The position numbers were made by a program, and so were the translations under genes. Source: an uncultured Pirellulaceae bacterium (GTDB lineage: Bacteria > Planctomycetota > Planctomycetia > Pirellulales > Pirellulaceae). From it: a stretch of 37,800 bases of DNA. Shown in pieces: positions 8,829 to 17,149 of the stretch; position 1 is the stretch's first letter, and each line of letters begins with the position of its first letter. The stretch lies in assembly GCA_905480545.1 (NCBI GenBank), contig CAJQQR010000207.1, positions 1 to 37,800 of the forward strand. Direction: 5' to 3'. The notes under the pieces were generated by a model. It did no database searches and was not told the DNA's origin. It saw nothing but the letters and a program-made list of their open reading frames with translations.

Positions 8829-9500
8829 ATGAAAATCGATATCCATCCAACTTGGGAAACGGAACTTGCAACCGAGTTCAACAAGGAGTACTTCAAAGAA
8901 CTGTTGGCGTTTGTGGATTCCGAGCGGTCGGGTCATGATGTCTTTCCAGGTGAGCAAGACGTTTTCAACGCGCTCCAACTCACTCCGTATCCAAAAGTAA
9001 AAGCGGTCATTCTGGGGCAAGACCCCTACCACAATCACGACCAAGCACATGGATTGGCCTTTTCGGTGAAGGATGGAATCAAGCACCCCCCTTCATTGCG
9101 GAACATTTTCAAGGAACTGCACAGTGATCTTGAAATCGACACACCAGTGGGCGGAAATCTATCCGAATGGGCTGAGCGCGGCGTCTTGCTCTTGAATACG
9201 GTGTTAACGGTGCGAGCCCACAACGCAAACTCGCATCAGAAGAAGGGCTGGGAGAATTTCACTGATGCTGTCATCCAGTCGATCGGCAGCCGAGAACAAC
9301 ACACGGTTTTCATTCTATGGGGCAAACCAGCCGCAAAGAAAACGTCCTTGATCGATGCTACTCGCCACACAATTTTGACTGCACCACATCCCAGCCCGTT
9401 ATCCGCGCATCGTGGCTTCTTTGACAGCAAGCCCTTTTCAAAAACCAATGATGCGTTACACCAGAACAACCAAGCAGCGATCGACTGGCGGTTGGAGTGA
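8829..9500 (+). CDS. ung: Uracil-DNA glycosylase (family 1, UNG)
   Basis: A 223-residue enzyme that removes uracil from DNA as the first step of base-excision repair. Family 1 signatures are intact: the water-activating motif GQDPYHNHDQAHGLAFS with the catalytic Asp, the PPSLRNIFKEL block, GVLLLNTVLTV with the uracil-binding Asn, FILWGKPA, and the minor-groove loop HPSPLSAHRGFF with the catalytic His. Length is typical. It is 53 bp downstream of the LysM gene on the same strand; no obvious functional link. The ATG gives the expected short N-terminal region before WETELATEF. Confidence 0.97.
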   Translation: MKIDIHPTWETELATEFNKEYFKELLAFVDSERSGHDVFPGEQDVFNALQLTPYPKVKAVILGQDPYHNHDQAHGLAFSVKDGIKHPPSLRNIFKELHSDLEIDTPVGGNLSEWAERGVLLLNTVLTVRAHNANSHQKKGWENFTDAVIQSIGSREQHTVFILWGKPAAKKTSLIDATRHTILTAPHPSPLSAHRGFFDSKPFSKTNDALHQNNQAAIDWRLE

Positions 9501-9701
9501 ATTGATTCAACCCATTAACAAGGGATGGTAATTCGACGATTTACACCAACATTTTACGTCAGATACATTGTTTTTTGACGGCACTTGATTGTCAAACCAT
9601 GTGGGCAACGCTCCGCGAGACTGAGCAGGACTTGCGACCTAAAATCACTACCCGCCCAAACGCTAAATCGACGAATGGCACACGGCCGACCGGGCAACTT
9701 T

Positions 9702-10985
9702 TTAGGCGATTGCCTTCTTAGCATCGGCGGCATGTATTCGTTCACAAATCTCTGCTGCAGATTGAACACCGGTTTCCAACAGGGGAATGCCTTTGAAAGC
9801 GAATGACCCGCAAAACCAAACTCTTCGGTCGGGCTGTTTCTGAATCCGATCCAATTCATCTAAGGTGGCAACTGTACCGGTGTTAACAACGGGACGTTGC
9901 AAAAATGATTGTCCAAGAATGACATCTTTTTTTGGTTCTTCAATCGGATTAATGGTCTGAAAGATCGGCGATTCAAACTTCCAGTTGGGATGAAATCGAT
10001 TCATGTGAACGGTACACATTGCGGCAGAATCATTTGAGATCATGTTGAACGTCGACCACTTTTTCTTTTCGATCGGCATGAATGAATCGTCGCGATGCAC
10101 GATCACCGGAACATTCTCGTATTGGATATTTGCCAAAACCGAAAGCTCATTTTCAAATTCAGGTCCCAAGAATTTCGCCGCGCTATTCGCTTGCGTCGCA
10201 ACAATCATATGATCGAAAGCTTCAGATTCCCCACCAACAAATTGAACATGCACCTGATTTGGATTGAGTTCATCACGTTCGGAGTGATTACCCACACGGA
10301 TGTTTTCCACCGACGCGCTGAAGCGTTTCGTCGCGATCACTTTAGTCAGTCGATTGACCACGTCACTCGTTCCATACTTGGTTTTCATCAGTGGTTGATC
10401 AACGGAAATTTTCCTGACCGCTTCCAAAATCATTTCTGCCGGGTACTGATCTAGGCTTTGGTAGGAGCACGTACAAACAGTCGATGACAGAATTGGATAA
10501 AAAAATTGTTTGATAAAATCGGGTGAAAACTCATTCTTCGAGAGATACTCATTCAATGTGATCGATGGATCGATCCCCTTTTGCAAATCAGCTTCTCCAT
10601 CAATTTTTAATCTGCGCATATCCCCCAAGACACGACGCACATTTGCTTTAAAAAGGATCGTTGGATTGGAAAACCGATAGGGCAATTTCAGCTGAAGGAA
10701 TGGTCGGCGATCGTCACCACTAAATGATTGAGACGAATCAACGGGTTCAACTTCAACGCCAATTTCGTCGTAGAGCTTCGAAAGATTTGGCCATTGAGCA
10801 GTATTGAACATTCTCGATGGAACGTCACCATGAATGGATCTGCCATCGACCTCTAATTGAATAGCGTGGGCTGACATTCCGATTCGATCGAGTCTTTCGA
10901 TCAATGTCACCTGATGCCCGCGCCGGCTCAGAAACCAACCCGCCGACAATCCGGCAATCCCGCTGCCGATGATTCCGATTTTCAT
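9702..10985 (-). CDS. FAD-dependent amine-oxidase-like protein (COG2907-type)
   Basis: A predicted flavoprotein oxidoreductase of 427 residues. The N-terminus carries the dinucleotide-binding fingerprint GIIGSGIAGLSAGWFLSRRG followed by VTLIERLDRIG, so the ATG at 10985 is preferred over the upstream start at 11045, which would add 20 residues ahead of the Rossmann strand. The middle contains DQYPAEMILEAVRKIS, and the C-terminal FAD-contacting part reads RVWFCGSFAFKGIPLLETG, as in the NAD(P)-binding/amine oxidase superfamily. Resemblance is best to the COG2907 group, often found near cyclopropane fatty acid synthase genes, but no such neighbour is present here. The substrate is unknown. It is followed by 200 bp of non-coding DNA before the convergent ung gene. 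Confidence 0.85.
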   Translation of the reverse strand: MKIGIIGSGIAGLSAGWFLSRRGHQVTLIERLDRIGMSAHAIQLEVDGRSIHGDVPSRMFNTAQWPNLSKLYDEIGVEVEPVDSSQSFSGDDRRPFLQLKLPYRFSNPTILFKANVRRVLGDMRRLKIDGEADLQKGIDPSITLNEYLSKNEFSPDFIKQFFYPILSSTVCTCSYQSLDQYPAEMILEAVRKISVDQPLMKTKYGTSDVVNRLTKVIATKRFSASVENIRVGNHSERDELNPNQVHVQFVGGESEAFDHMIVATQANSAAKFLGPEFENELSVLANIQYENVPVIVHRDDSFMPIEKKKWSTFNMISNDSAAMCTVHMNRFHPNWKFESPIFQTINPIEEPKKDVILGQSFLQRPVVNTGTVATLDELDRIQKQPDRRVWFCGSFAFKGIPLLETGVQSAAEICERIHAADAKKAIA

Positions 10986-11310
10986 TTGGTTCGTTTTTGG
11001 CAAAGAACTTTCGAGAGTCGAATTTTCAAAAAATAGTTCGACCACATTAGACCGTAACTCGAGATTTCATGTAACTCACGGAACAACAAAGTGGAATTCC
11101 ATTCAGATCTCTAAATTCGCAGCTATCGACATGAAATCACATCAAGGAACGTCATTTCTGTGGTTTAGCGATCTGGTTCCATTCCTCATCCCCAAACCTA
11201 TCAAGGATAGACCGTCGCGCATTTCCGAAGGAAAAGGGAAAAAATCGTTGAGAGACAACCCGCTCGAAAAATGCCGCGTCATGAAAAAAAGACCAGAAGC
11301 TCTTAGTGGT

Positions 11311-12912
11311 CTAAGCCGCTTGTAAGGGTCGTGCTTTCTTCGCCCATTGGATCCAGTCTTTGACCTCCGCGATATCGGGATGTTTGCCACCGCGAAGGAT
11401 ACTCTTGCCTTCGGGTGAATCAACGAATTCTTCGACTAATGATAGAATTTGCTCCGGCTCCGCTTCGGTTATTTCTGCTGGATTGTCGAAACCGCAAGCA
11501 ACCAAAATCTGCGCATCATGCCCACGGATTCCCGGAATTTGGCAGGCTAATTTCGACTGAATTTGCCACTCTTCGATCGCATCTTCGTCGATATGACGCG
11601 TATTCAAAGCAACGGCAGTCGATCGTGGATCAGCAATGATAAAGTCGCCGACTGTCGTGATTCCCAAATCGGCAAATCGCCGCGCTGTCTTAGCGCCTAT
11701 GGATGGCGCCTTCTCAAGCGTCTCTTGCGGCCCAAGATAATATTTCAACGTGATCGGCTCGTTTGCGATATGAGCATCATTCTTATTTTTTGCTTTGGTC
11801 GCTGGAATGTCAGCGATTTTTCGATTTCTTTTGGGACGTGTCTTTTTTCGCGGTTTCTTTACCGCCGCTTTAGCTGTTGATTTCGATCCGACAGGACCAA
11901 GTTCCCTCTTGTCGAGCTCGGCAAGTTCGACCTTGAGCACTTCTTCACAATGAGCTTGTCGAACTTCTTTTTCATCGGCCGACAAGTTTTTGATGACTTT
12001 ACCTGTTGTCTTGAATTCGTTGTAAATTTTTGAAATCGCGGCCTTGTCTTTCACGTTTGCTATTTTTTTCAGAACCCATGTAAACGGAGTGGTTAGCGCC
12101 GCCATATATCCCAACAAAGTAGTCTTGTGATTTCCAGCTGGTGTTTGTTCCGCTTCGGCGATCGCACGTTCTAAAACCCTGGCGAATCCAACGCTTGAAT
12201 AACCGATCAGTTTGGATGTAACGTGTTTTAATTCGTCATCAAGACCGGCTGGTGGATCTTTCACTCCAACGTCAATGTTGTAGTGATCGATGTAAGTTTC
12301 ATAATGCTGATGTGCAAGCGAAGCGCCCGCATTGACCGTTCGTTTCAACCAATCGCCCGATTTTGGTAATTCAAATTCGGGATAGCCTTCGCCGTTTTCG
12401 AGCAATGCTTTCAGTTGATCATAGGATTTGTTGATACTCCATTCGCAGGCTCGGTGAATGACCCCCTCTTCTTCTGTTTGACCGGTATGAAGCGGCATCA
12501 ACGGGTCCATGAAATAGTGACTGAGAACACCTGCTGAATAAACCGCATGTTTCCAGTTTTTAGCTTTCAGGTCATTGACCGTTTCTGCGTACCACTCTTC
12601 GACTTTCTTGACCGCACCGCCCCAAAAATTGTCCGAGACATGCAGAACGTGGTTGCGAAAGTCTTTAAATTTTGTGTCGGGATCCTTTGCACCAAGCAGG
12701 TAGAGCTCGTAATATCGGATGAATAGATCACGCCACTTTTCCGAGTCGTCGCCGCGAATATGTTGAAGCGCATTCATCGCCATCTTGTGGTGCATATTGC
12801 GACATTCGTTGGCACAAACCACCCGATAAAGTAACTGCGATGACACGTTCGGATTCCGAGACAAAAGGACAATACTAATCGGTGAATACCAAATTTTGTG
12901 ATCCAGATGCAA
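11311..12912 (-). CDS. Zinc-dependent phospholipase C-like domain fused to DUF4332 (helix-hairpin-helix)
   Basis: A 533-residue two-domain protein. The N-terminal half (about 1-260) has the ligand pattern of the zinc-dependent phospholipase C/S1-P1 nuclease fold: His132 and Asp136 in SHYFMD, His142 in PLHTGQ, then His153 and Glu157 in HRACE, plus upstream His in NMHHKMAMNAL and DFRNHVLHV. A Lys/Arg-rich linker (KKPRKKTRPKRNRK, about 350-365) leads to a C-terminal DUF4332-like region (EKAPSIGAKTARRFADLGI and CQIPGIRGHDAQILVACGF), which resembles tandem helix-hairpin-helix units. There is no signal peptide, so it is probably cytoplasmic, unlike secreted phospholipases. The start is a TTG at 12912; the first in-frame ATG (12795) would remove sequence that looks coding (IWYSPISIVLLSRNP). 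Catalytic activity is not proven. Confidence 0.75.
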   Translation of the reverse strand: MHLDHKIWYSPISIVLLSRNPNVSSQLLYRVVCANECRNMHHKMAMNALQHIRGDDSEKWRDLFIRYYELYLLGAKDPDTKFKDFRNHVLHVSDNFWGGAVKKVEEWYAETVNDLKAKNWKHAVYSAGVLSHYFMDPLMPLHTGQTEEEGVIHRACEWSINKSYDQLKALLENGEGYPEFELPKSGDWLKRTVNAGASLAHQHYETYIDHYNIDVGVKDPPAGLDDELKHVTSKLIGYSSVGFARVLERAIAEAEQTPAGNHKTTLLGYMAALTTPFTWVLKKIANVKDKAAISKIYNEFKTTGKVIKNLSADEKEVRQAHCEEVLKVELAELDKRELGPVGSKSTAKAAVKKPRKKTRPKRNRKIADIPATKAKNKNDAHIANEPITLKYYLGPQETLEKAPSIGAKTARRFADLGITTVGDFIIADPRSTAVALNTRHIDEDAIEEWQIQSKLACQIPGIRGHDAQILVACGFDNPAEITEAEPEQILSLVEEFVDSPEGKSILRGGKHPDIAEVKDWIQWAKKARPLQAA

Positions 12913-13118
12913 GATCGTTCGGGGCTGCTAGCGGAACCTGCGGGTATGAATGGCGGGGTCCAAAACCGGGCGGGGTCGGCTGAGAACGAGTGTTTGATTA
13001 GCACCACTCATGAAATAACTGCAATTGTTTTGCCTCGGCCGCATTCGGCATACCGCCGCCATTAACGGCGATTCCAATTCGCGGGTTCGCCATAAAAGAG
13101 AGCAACATGTTAAAGGTC

Positions 13119-14651
13119 TTATTCCGACAACATCTTCCAGAATTCGTAGGCCGGTCGAATTTGTTCGATGATCGCGGCCTTGTCAGGTGCATTTGATTTT
13201 TGAATTGCCTTCGCACGTTCCAATATCCAATCGAAAAAGAATTGGGCTGATGCTTTTTTCAAAAGTGGTTTGTCGCCCACTTCCACGTAAATCGGGCCGG
13301 ATGAGACGAAACGGTGAGTGTCTTTGTTATTGGTGACCACCCGCACCAACATCCAACCGCTCTCAGTAAACGTCACTGTGGGCAGTTTGCCCTTTGCTTT
13401 CGCATATTCATCAAGCGACACTTTCTTGGCCACCATACCGTTACGAATGATTTCGAGATAATTTGCTTTTTCTTTCAGCGAGAGTGTCAACACGGTTTCG
13501 ACTTCTAACGACCCACCCTTTAAGACCTGGAAAGTTTCGCCTGGCAAAACGCCATTGAATTTGACATTCATGACAGGTCCGTTGGTCACCATCACGCGGC
13601 CCAGTTTGAAATTCTTCAACCAGGATTCGTATGAAAAATTTGGGCCACAATGAACGTAGACTCGATTGTAACCCACGGGATTTTTCACGATTCCGGATCC
13701 GCTACCTGCACCCGGAGGAATGCGAAATCCACAATTGAGCAAATGATAATAAATTTGCGTCTGCCATCGACCGGCCGTGTTGGCCCCATCCAGTGACTTG
13801 TCTGCTGGCCGCAAACCGACCGCTCGTTTTTCAAAACCACGATAGTTGATCGCGTCACCTGCAATCCCAATCGCATCGATTCTGTTTGCGGGATCATTTT
13901 TCTTTTTGGCTTCAAAATGTCGAGCTAATAAGATTGGCAAATCCCAAGCCGCCGCATTGGAAATGTAATTCAATCCCGACTGTTTTTTGGAAAGACTGAT
14001 ATTCAGCGGAATGATTGACTTCTCGCCGGGAAGCAAAAATGGATTGGACTGGCCAATGAAAACCAGTGCGCCGCCGCCACGTGAATCGATGCCGCCAACC
14101 TGTTGAAAGACAATTCGTTCATTGACTTTCTTTAGCGCGACCTTTGGAATCTCGCCATCCAGATATTCGCCTCTGTTATCGAATGAAATTTGATTGGCAA
14201 AGTTCAAATCATTGGCGTCCATTACCACCGGAATATCTCTTATCGGGCGTTTGATATTTAGATCGCCAGACCACCAGCCTTTTTCGGACATGTTCGTGAA
14301 TCGCGGTATTTCCACGGTCACGCCGTCGGTTGCATCTTTTGTGATTTCGAATCGGCCGGATAGCGTTCGATATTCCGGACCCTTTTCAATGACATACGAA
14401 TACGGTCCTTTTGGCAGCTTAAAAACATGTTTTCCGAAAAAGCAAAAATAGCCCTCATAGAATGGAATGCCGCGTTGCTTGATCACGACGCCACGACCGT
14501 TGCGAATCATCATACGCACCGAGACTGGTTTCTTGGATTGCGCATCGACCACGCGAACTTCGAATTCGTCGGCGAACGACTGAACCGGTAGTGCCAAGAC
14601 CAGTGCAAAAAAATTGGCAATTAAGAGGTGATGCGATTGACAATTGAACAT
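13119..14651 (-). CDS. Secreted CehA/McbA-like (PHP-type) protein lacking the metal-binding motif
   Basis: A 510-residue exported protein. The signal peptide (LLIANFFALVLALPVQSFA) fixes the ATG at 14651 rather than the upstream start at 14726. A beta-sandwich-like N-terminal part is followed by GWWSGDLNIKRPIRDIPVVM. In CehA/McbA-type metallohydrolases, this place reads GDLHxHR with a metal-binding His-x-His; here both positions are changed (Asn132, Lys134). A later conserved region, WDLPILLARHFEAKK then RIDAIGIAGDAINYRG, also lacks the histidines I would expect (NNH-type). The segment YYHLLNCGFRIPPGAGSGSG and NPVGYNRVYVH are otherwise well preserved. The family link comes from memory of planctomycete relatives; loss of the ligands suggests a non-catalytic or differently acting protein. 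Two hundred bp of apparently non-coding DNA follow. Confidence 0.65.
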   Translation of the reverse strand: MFNCQSHHLLIANFFALVLALPVQSFADEFEVRVVDAQSKKPVSVRMMIRNGRGVVIKQRGIPFYEGYFCFFGKHVFKLPKGPYSYVIEKGPEYRTLSGRFEITKDATDGVTVEIPRFTNMSEKGWWSGDLNIKRPIRDIPVVMDANDLNFANQISFDNRGEYLDGEIPKVALKKVNERIVFQQVGGIDSRGGGALVFIGQSNPFLLPGEKSIIPLNISLSKKQSGLNYISNAAAWDLPILLARHFEAKKKNDPANRIDAIGIAGDAINYRGFEKRAVGLRPADKSLDGANTAGRWQTQIYYHLLNCGFRIPPGAGSGSGIVKNPVGYNRVYVHCGPNFSYESWLKNFKLGRVMVTNGPVMNVKFNGVLPGETFQVLKGGSLEVETVLTLSLKEKANYLEIIRNGMVAKKVSLDEYAKAKGKLPTVTFTESGWMLVRVVTNNKDTHRFVSSGPIYVEVGDKPLLKKASAQFFFDWILERAKAIQKSNAPDKAAIIEQIRPAYEFWKMLSE

Positions 14652-14820
14652 GATTAGAAATTTACGTTTCAGATACGAATCGTATTTAACGGTTGAACCG
14701 ATGTTATTGATTGCAGAGATTCGCAATCACATTCTTGCGATTCCTTCAAAGGATACGTCACGCTGGAAACCGAGTCGCAAGAGTTTTATTGCAGAGATAT
14801 CATTTGCCGTTGGTCTCAAG

Positions 14821-14860
14821 AAAATAAAAAAGAGCCTAAGTCAAAATGACGAACGCTCTT
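14821..14860 (-). terminator. Probable Rho-independent terminator of the DUF1598-like gene
   Basis: The outer stem AAGAGC (14830-14835)/GCTCTT (14855-14860) encloses an inner hairpin GTCA-AAA-TGAC (14840-14850). On the minus strand the structure is followed by a T-rich run (complement of 14821-14831). It lies about 60 bp beyond the stop codon of the upstream minus-strand gene. Confidence 0.6.
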
Positions 14861-14918
14861 GTCCCTGATTTGGTATAGCCTCAAAGCGGTTTGAAACGCG
14901 ACGGCTCTTTCGACTTAG

Positions 14919-16736
14919 TCAATCCCACCACCAGTTTTCAGATGCTGGTTTGGCCGACTTACGATCTAATTCAAGTACGCCGTAAGTGTCTTTCTTAATC
15001 GCATCCTTCGAGCGGAGGAAATTGCCAACGTCGACGGAGACTCCGCCACTAAGTCCAATTGCCCGTTTGGTATTCACGGTGCGGCCATTTTTTCGATATG
15101 GAATGTCACGATAATTCATGACTGATTTGACTTCCTTCGGAATGTTCCCCTTTTTAGAAGCGTAGGCTAGATCTCCATTCTTGTCGGGTCCGAAATACGT
15201 CATGTTCCATTTACAGGTCTTGTCGAGGCCTTGTGAAGTAACCAAATTCGTGACCATCGCTAGGTCAAACACGTTTTTAAGCTGACGATAGATCGGATAC
15301 TTCGCTGCCATATCGTCAAAGTGCTTTGTGAATCCGCGAGCAAATTCTGCCGCTGGGCCCGTTGATTTTCCAGTTTGAATTCGCTTGCCGTTTCGATCCA
15401 AAATCTCATTGGCGCTTACAACCTTCACACCTCGACCATTTAATTGGTAGGCGTCTTTACCGTCCGTTACCGAGACATTGTCATAATCGAGCATGAATTC
15501 GAGTCGCATCAAATCAAGTGGCGGGACGTTGCCATCGGTATCCAGTTCGATCCTGCTCATAAAACTTTCAGCCCCTGGAACGCCTTTCTCCAGGTTCATG
15601 CCGACCAATTTCATTCGGTAGTCTGCTTCGACAATCACTCGGGCCATCACCGATTGGGGGTCGATTCCATCCACGGAAATGTCTTGGAATCCCATCGCAT
15701 CTTGAAGGCCATCGAGAAACCGTTCGTTATCTCGGTTGGTCGGTTTCTTTTTCAGCTTGGATGACGATAAGAAGCGTTGAACCGCCTGGAAATTTGCTTG
15801 TCGCGGATCGATCGAGCAGCCGAATTTACCATCATGGTCAACTGCGTTTCGCAAGCACACGACGAGATCATCCAAACGGAACAGAGGCATTCCTGTTTTG
15901 GTATTCACAGCGACGCCTTCAACATCCGTTCGCCATTCACCCGCTGGTCCGGCGATGACAACATCCCCTGTCTCCGGAAAGGCAAGCAGGTATTTGATCT
16001 CATAAATTCCAGCAAGTCGCTGCATTACTTCTGATGGTTCCTTCCCCTCTGCCGCCAAAAGCTGGCATTCTTTTTCTAAACGATTGAGAGAAATTTTGCG
16101 AAGATTGGAGCTTTTAAAAACGTTTCCGTTTTCCGTCTTCTTGAGGGCATCACCCCGGATGTCTTTCAGAAGGTCATTGTTGTTTTTAAATTCTGTCCGT
16201 CGAAGAACTCCACCAGCGTCAACCGATACACCCGCACGAAATTCGCTGATCGTTCCAGGGCCACCATTGGTATCTAACCAACTCTGTGGATCGATCGTGT
16301 TCTGAATCAACTCAATCAATGGATCGAAGTCTGCAATCGCCGCACCACCCGCCGCACCAGGCTGAGGGCCATTTGGAGCAGGTCCACCATTGCCAAATCC
16401 AGCTTGCCCACCGACGTTAAAATTTTGAGGCAGTGCCTGTCGGAGGACGATGCGCCGTGCTAGATCACTGTCGATTTTCGAAATCGTCTCGATCGACGCC
16501 ATACCCAACCCTGAAGCACGTTGTGCAGATGCGATTTTTGAAAACAACTCGTCTTTCACCGCAGGGTCAGTTGTTTGTTTCGCGACCGAGATTGCTGCCG
16601 CAAACTCTCCCGCATTTAAATAGGGATCAATTTGACGTGACGTTTGACCGAAAGTCTTCGTTCCGATCATGGCCAACAAGCAGCCCATGATCATCAGAGA
16701 ATAAAAAATCGATTCGGATTTGAAAACTCGCTTCAT
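14919..16736 (-). CDS. Secreted DUF1598-like protein (planctomycete family)
   Basis: A 605-residue exported protein with signal peptide (FYSLMIMGCLLAMIGTKTFG, about residues 11-30). A helical N-terminal segment (YLNAGEFAAAISVAKQTTDP) resembles a TPR-like repeat. A Gly/Pro/Ala-rich linker lies at about 108-135 (GGQAGFGNGGPAPNGPQPG). The main domain includes EFRAGVSVDAGGVLRR, a LLAFPETGDVVIAGPAGEW block, FGCSIDPRQANFQAVQRFL and ESFMSRIELDTDGNVPPLDL. The C-terminus repeats a GGVSVDVGNFL motif. I associate this layout with DUF1598, a family of unknown function known from planctomycetes; that is recognition from memory. No catalytic motif was identified. It is transcribed alone and ends at a probable terminator (14821-14860). 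Confidence 0.7.
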   Translation of the reverse strand: MKRVFKSESIFYSLMIMGCLLAMIGTKTFGQTSRQIDPYLNAGEFAAAISVAKQTTDPAVKDELFSKIASAQRASGLGMASIETISKIDSDLARRIVLRQALPQNFNVGGQAGFGNGGPAPNGPQPGAAGGAAIADFDPLIELIQNTIDPQSWLDTNGGPGTISEFRAGVSVDAGGVLRRTEFKNNNDLLKDIRGDALKKTENGNVFKSSNLRKISLNRLEKECQLLAAEGKEPSEVMQRLAGIYEIKYLLAFPETGDVVIAGPAGEWRTDVEGVAVNTKTGMPLFRLDDLVVCLRNAVDHDGKFGCSIDPRQANFQAVQRFLSSSKLKKKPTNRDNERFLDGLQDAMGFQDISVDGIDPQSVMARVIVEADYRMKLVGMNLEKGVPGAESFMSRIELDTDGNVPPLDLMRLEFMLDYDNVSVTDGKDAYQLNGRGVKVVSANEILDRNGKRIQTGKSTGPAAEFARGFTKHFDDMAAKYPIYRQLKNVFDLAMVTNLVTSQGLDKTCKWNMTYFGPDKNGDLAYASKKGNIPKEVKSVMNYRDIPYRKNGRTVNTKRAIGLSGGVSVDVGNFLRSKDAIKKDTYGVLELDRKSAKPASENWWWD

Positions 16737-17149
16737 AGATTTCCTCTGTTCTCAAATTGCCCCCGACTTCGGATCGTATCCACCGTATTCCGTTGATTCA
16801 AAAACGAAAACTCAGCATTGGAAAACCTCAATCAAAATGGTGATTCCAAATCGGTGATTGACTTCATAAGTCGTCGATGTGCAAGACTGGCCAGTGCATC
16901 CACTTGTTCTAGATTCGCCATTTACCTTGTTTTTGTCAAGCAAATATAGGCTTGGCGACCTAAAACCCCCCGATTTGCGTTAATGCTTCCATTCAGCCAA
17001 CGATTCTTCGTCCGAAAACTTCGCGGTCGTTGACACCGACCTGCGATGACATAAGATTCAAAATCATTTTCACAAAGCAAGCAATTCGTTTGAAAATGCT
17101 TGCATCGGTGACGTTTTTTCCGAATTCTGGAAGGACAAAAGACTGTCTC
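16737..17149. other. Divergent intergenic region, no gene seen
   Basis: About 410 bp between the divergent DUF1598-like and mgtE genes. It must hold both promoters. I see no convincing magnesium-responsive leader (no M-box-like or mgtA-like structure could be recognised by eye) and no ORF with family resemblance. A possible SD for mgtE, GGAAGGA, is at 17129-17135. Confidence 0.4.

Noticed and set aside
11142..11423. 93-codon minus-strand ORF beyond the PLC/DUF4332 gene
   Set aside because: It overlaps the 3' end of the larger gene out of frame and has no domain-like content.
12953..12978. 9-bp direct repeat GGCGGGGTC in the 206-bp gap
   Set aside because: It is short, with only two copies and no associated structure.
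12998..13216. 72-codon minus-strand ORF after the CehA/McbA-like gene
   Set aside because: It overlaps the end of the real gene in another frame; the tail (NPRIGIAVNGGGMPNAAEAK) looks vaguely protein-like but too short to assign.
16737..17149. Magnesium riboswitch before mgtE
   Set aside because: No M-box-like conserved segments or terminator hairpin could be recognised by eye.
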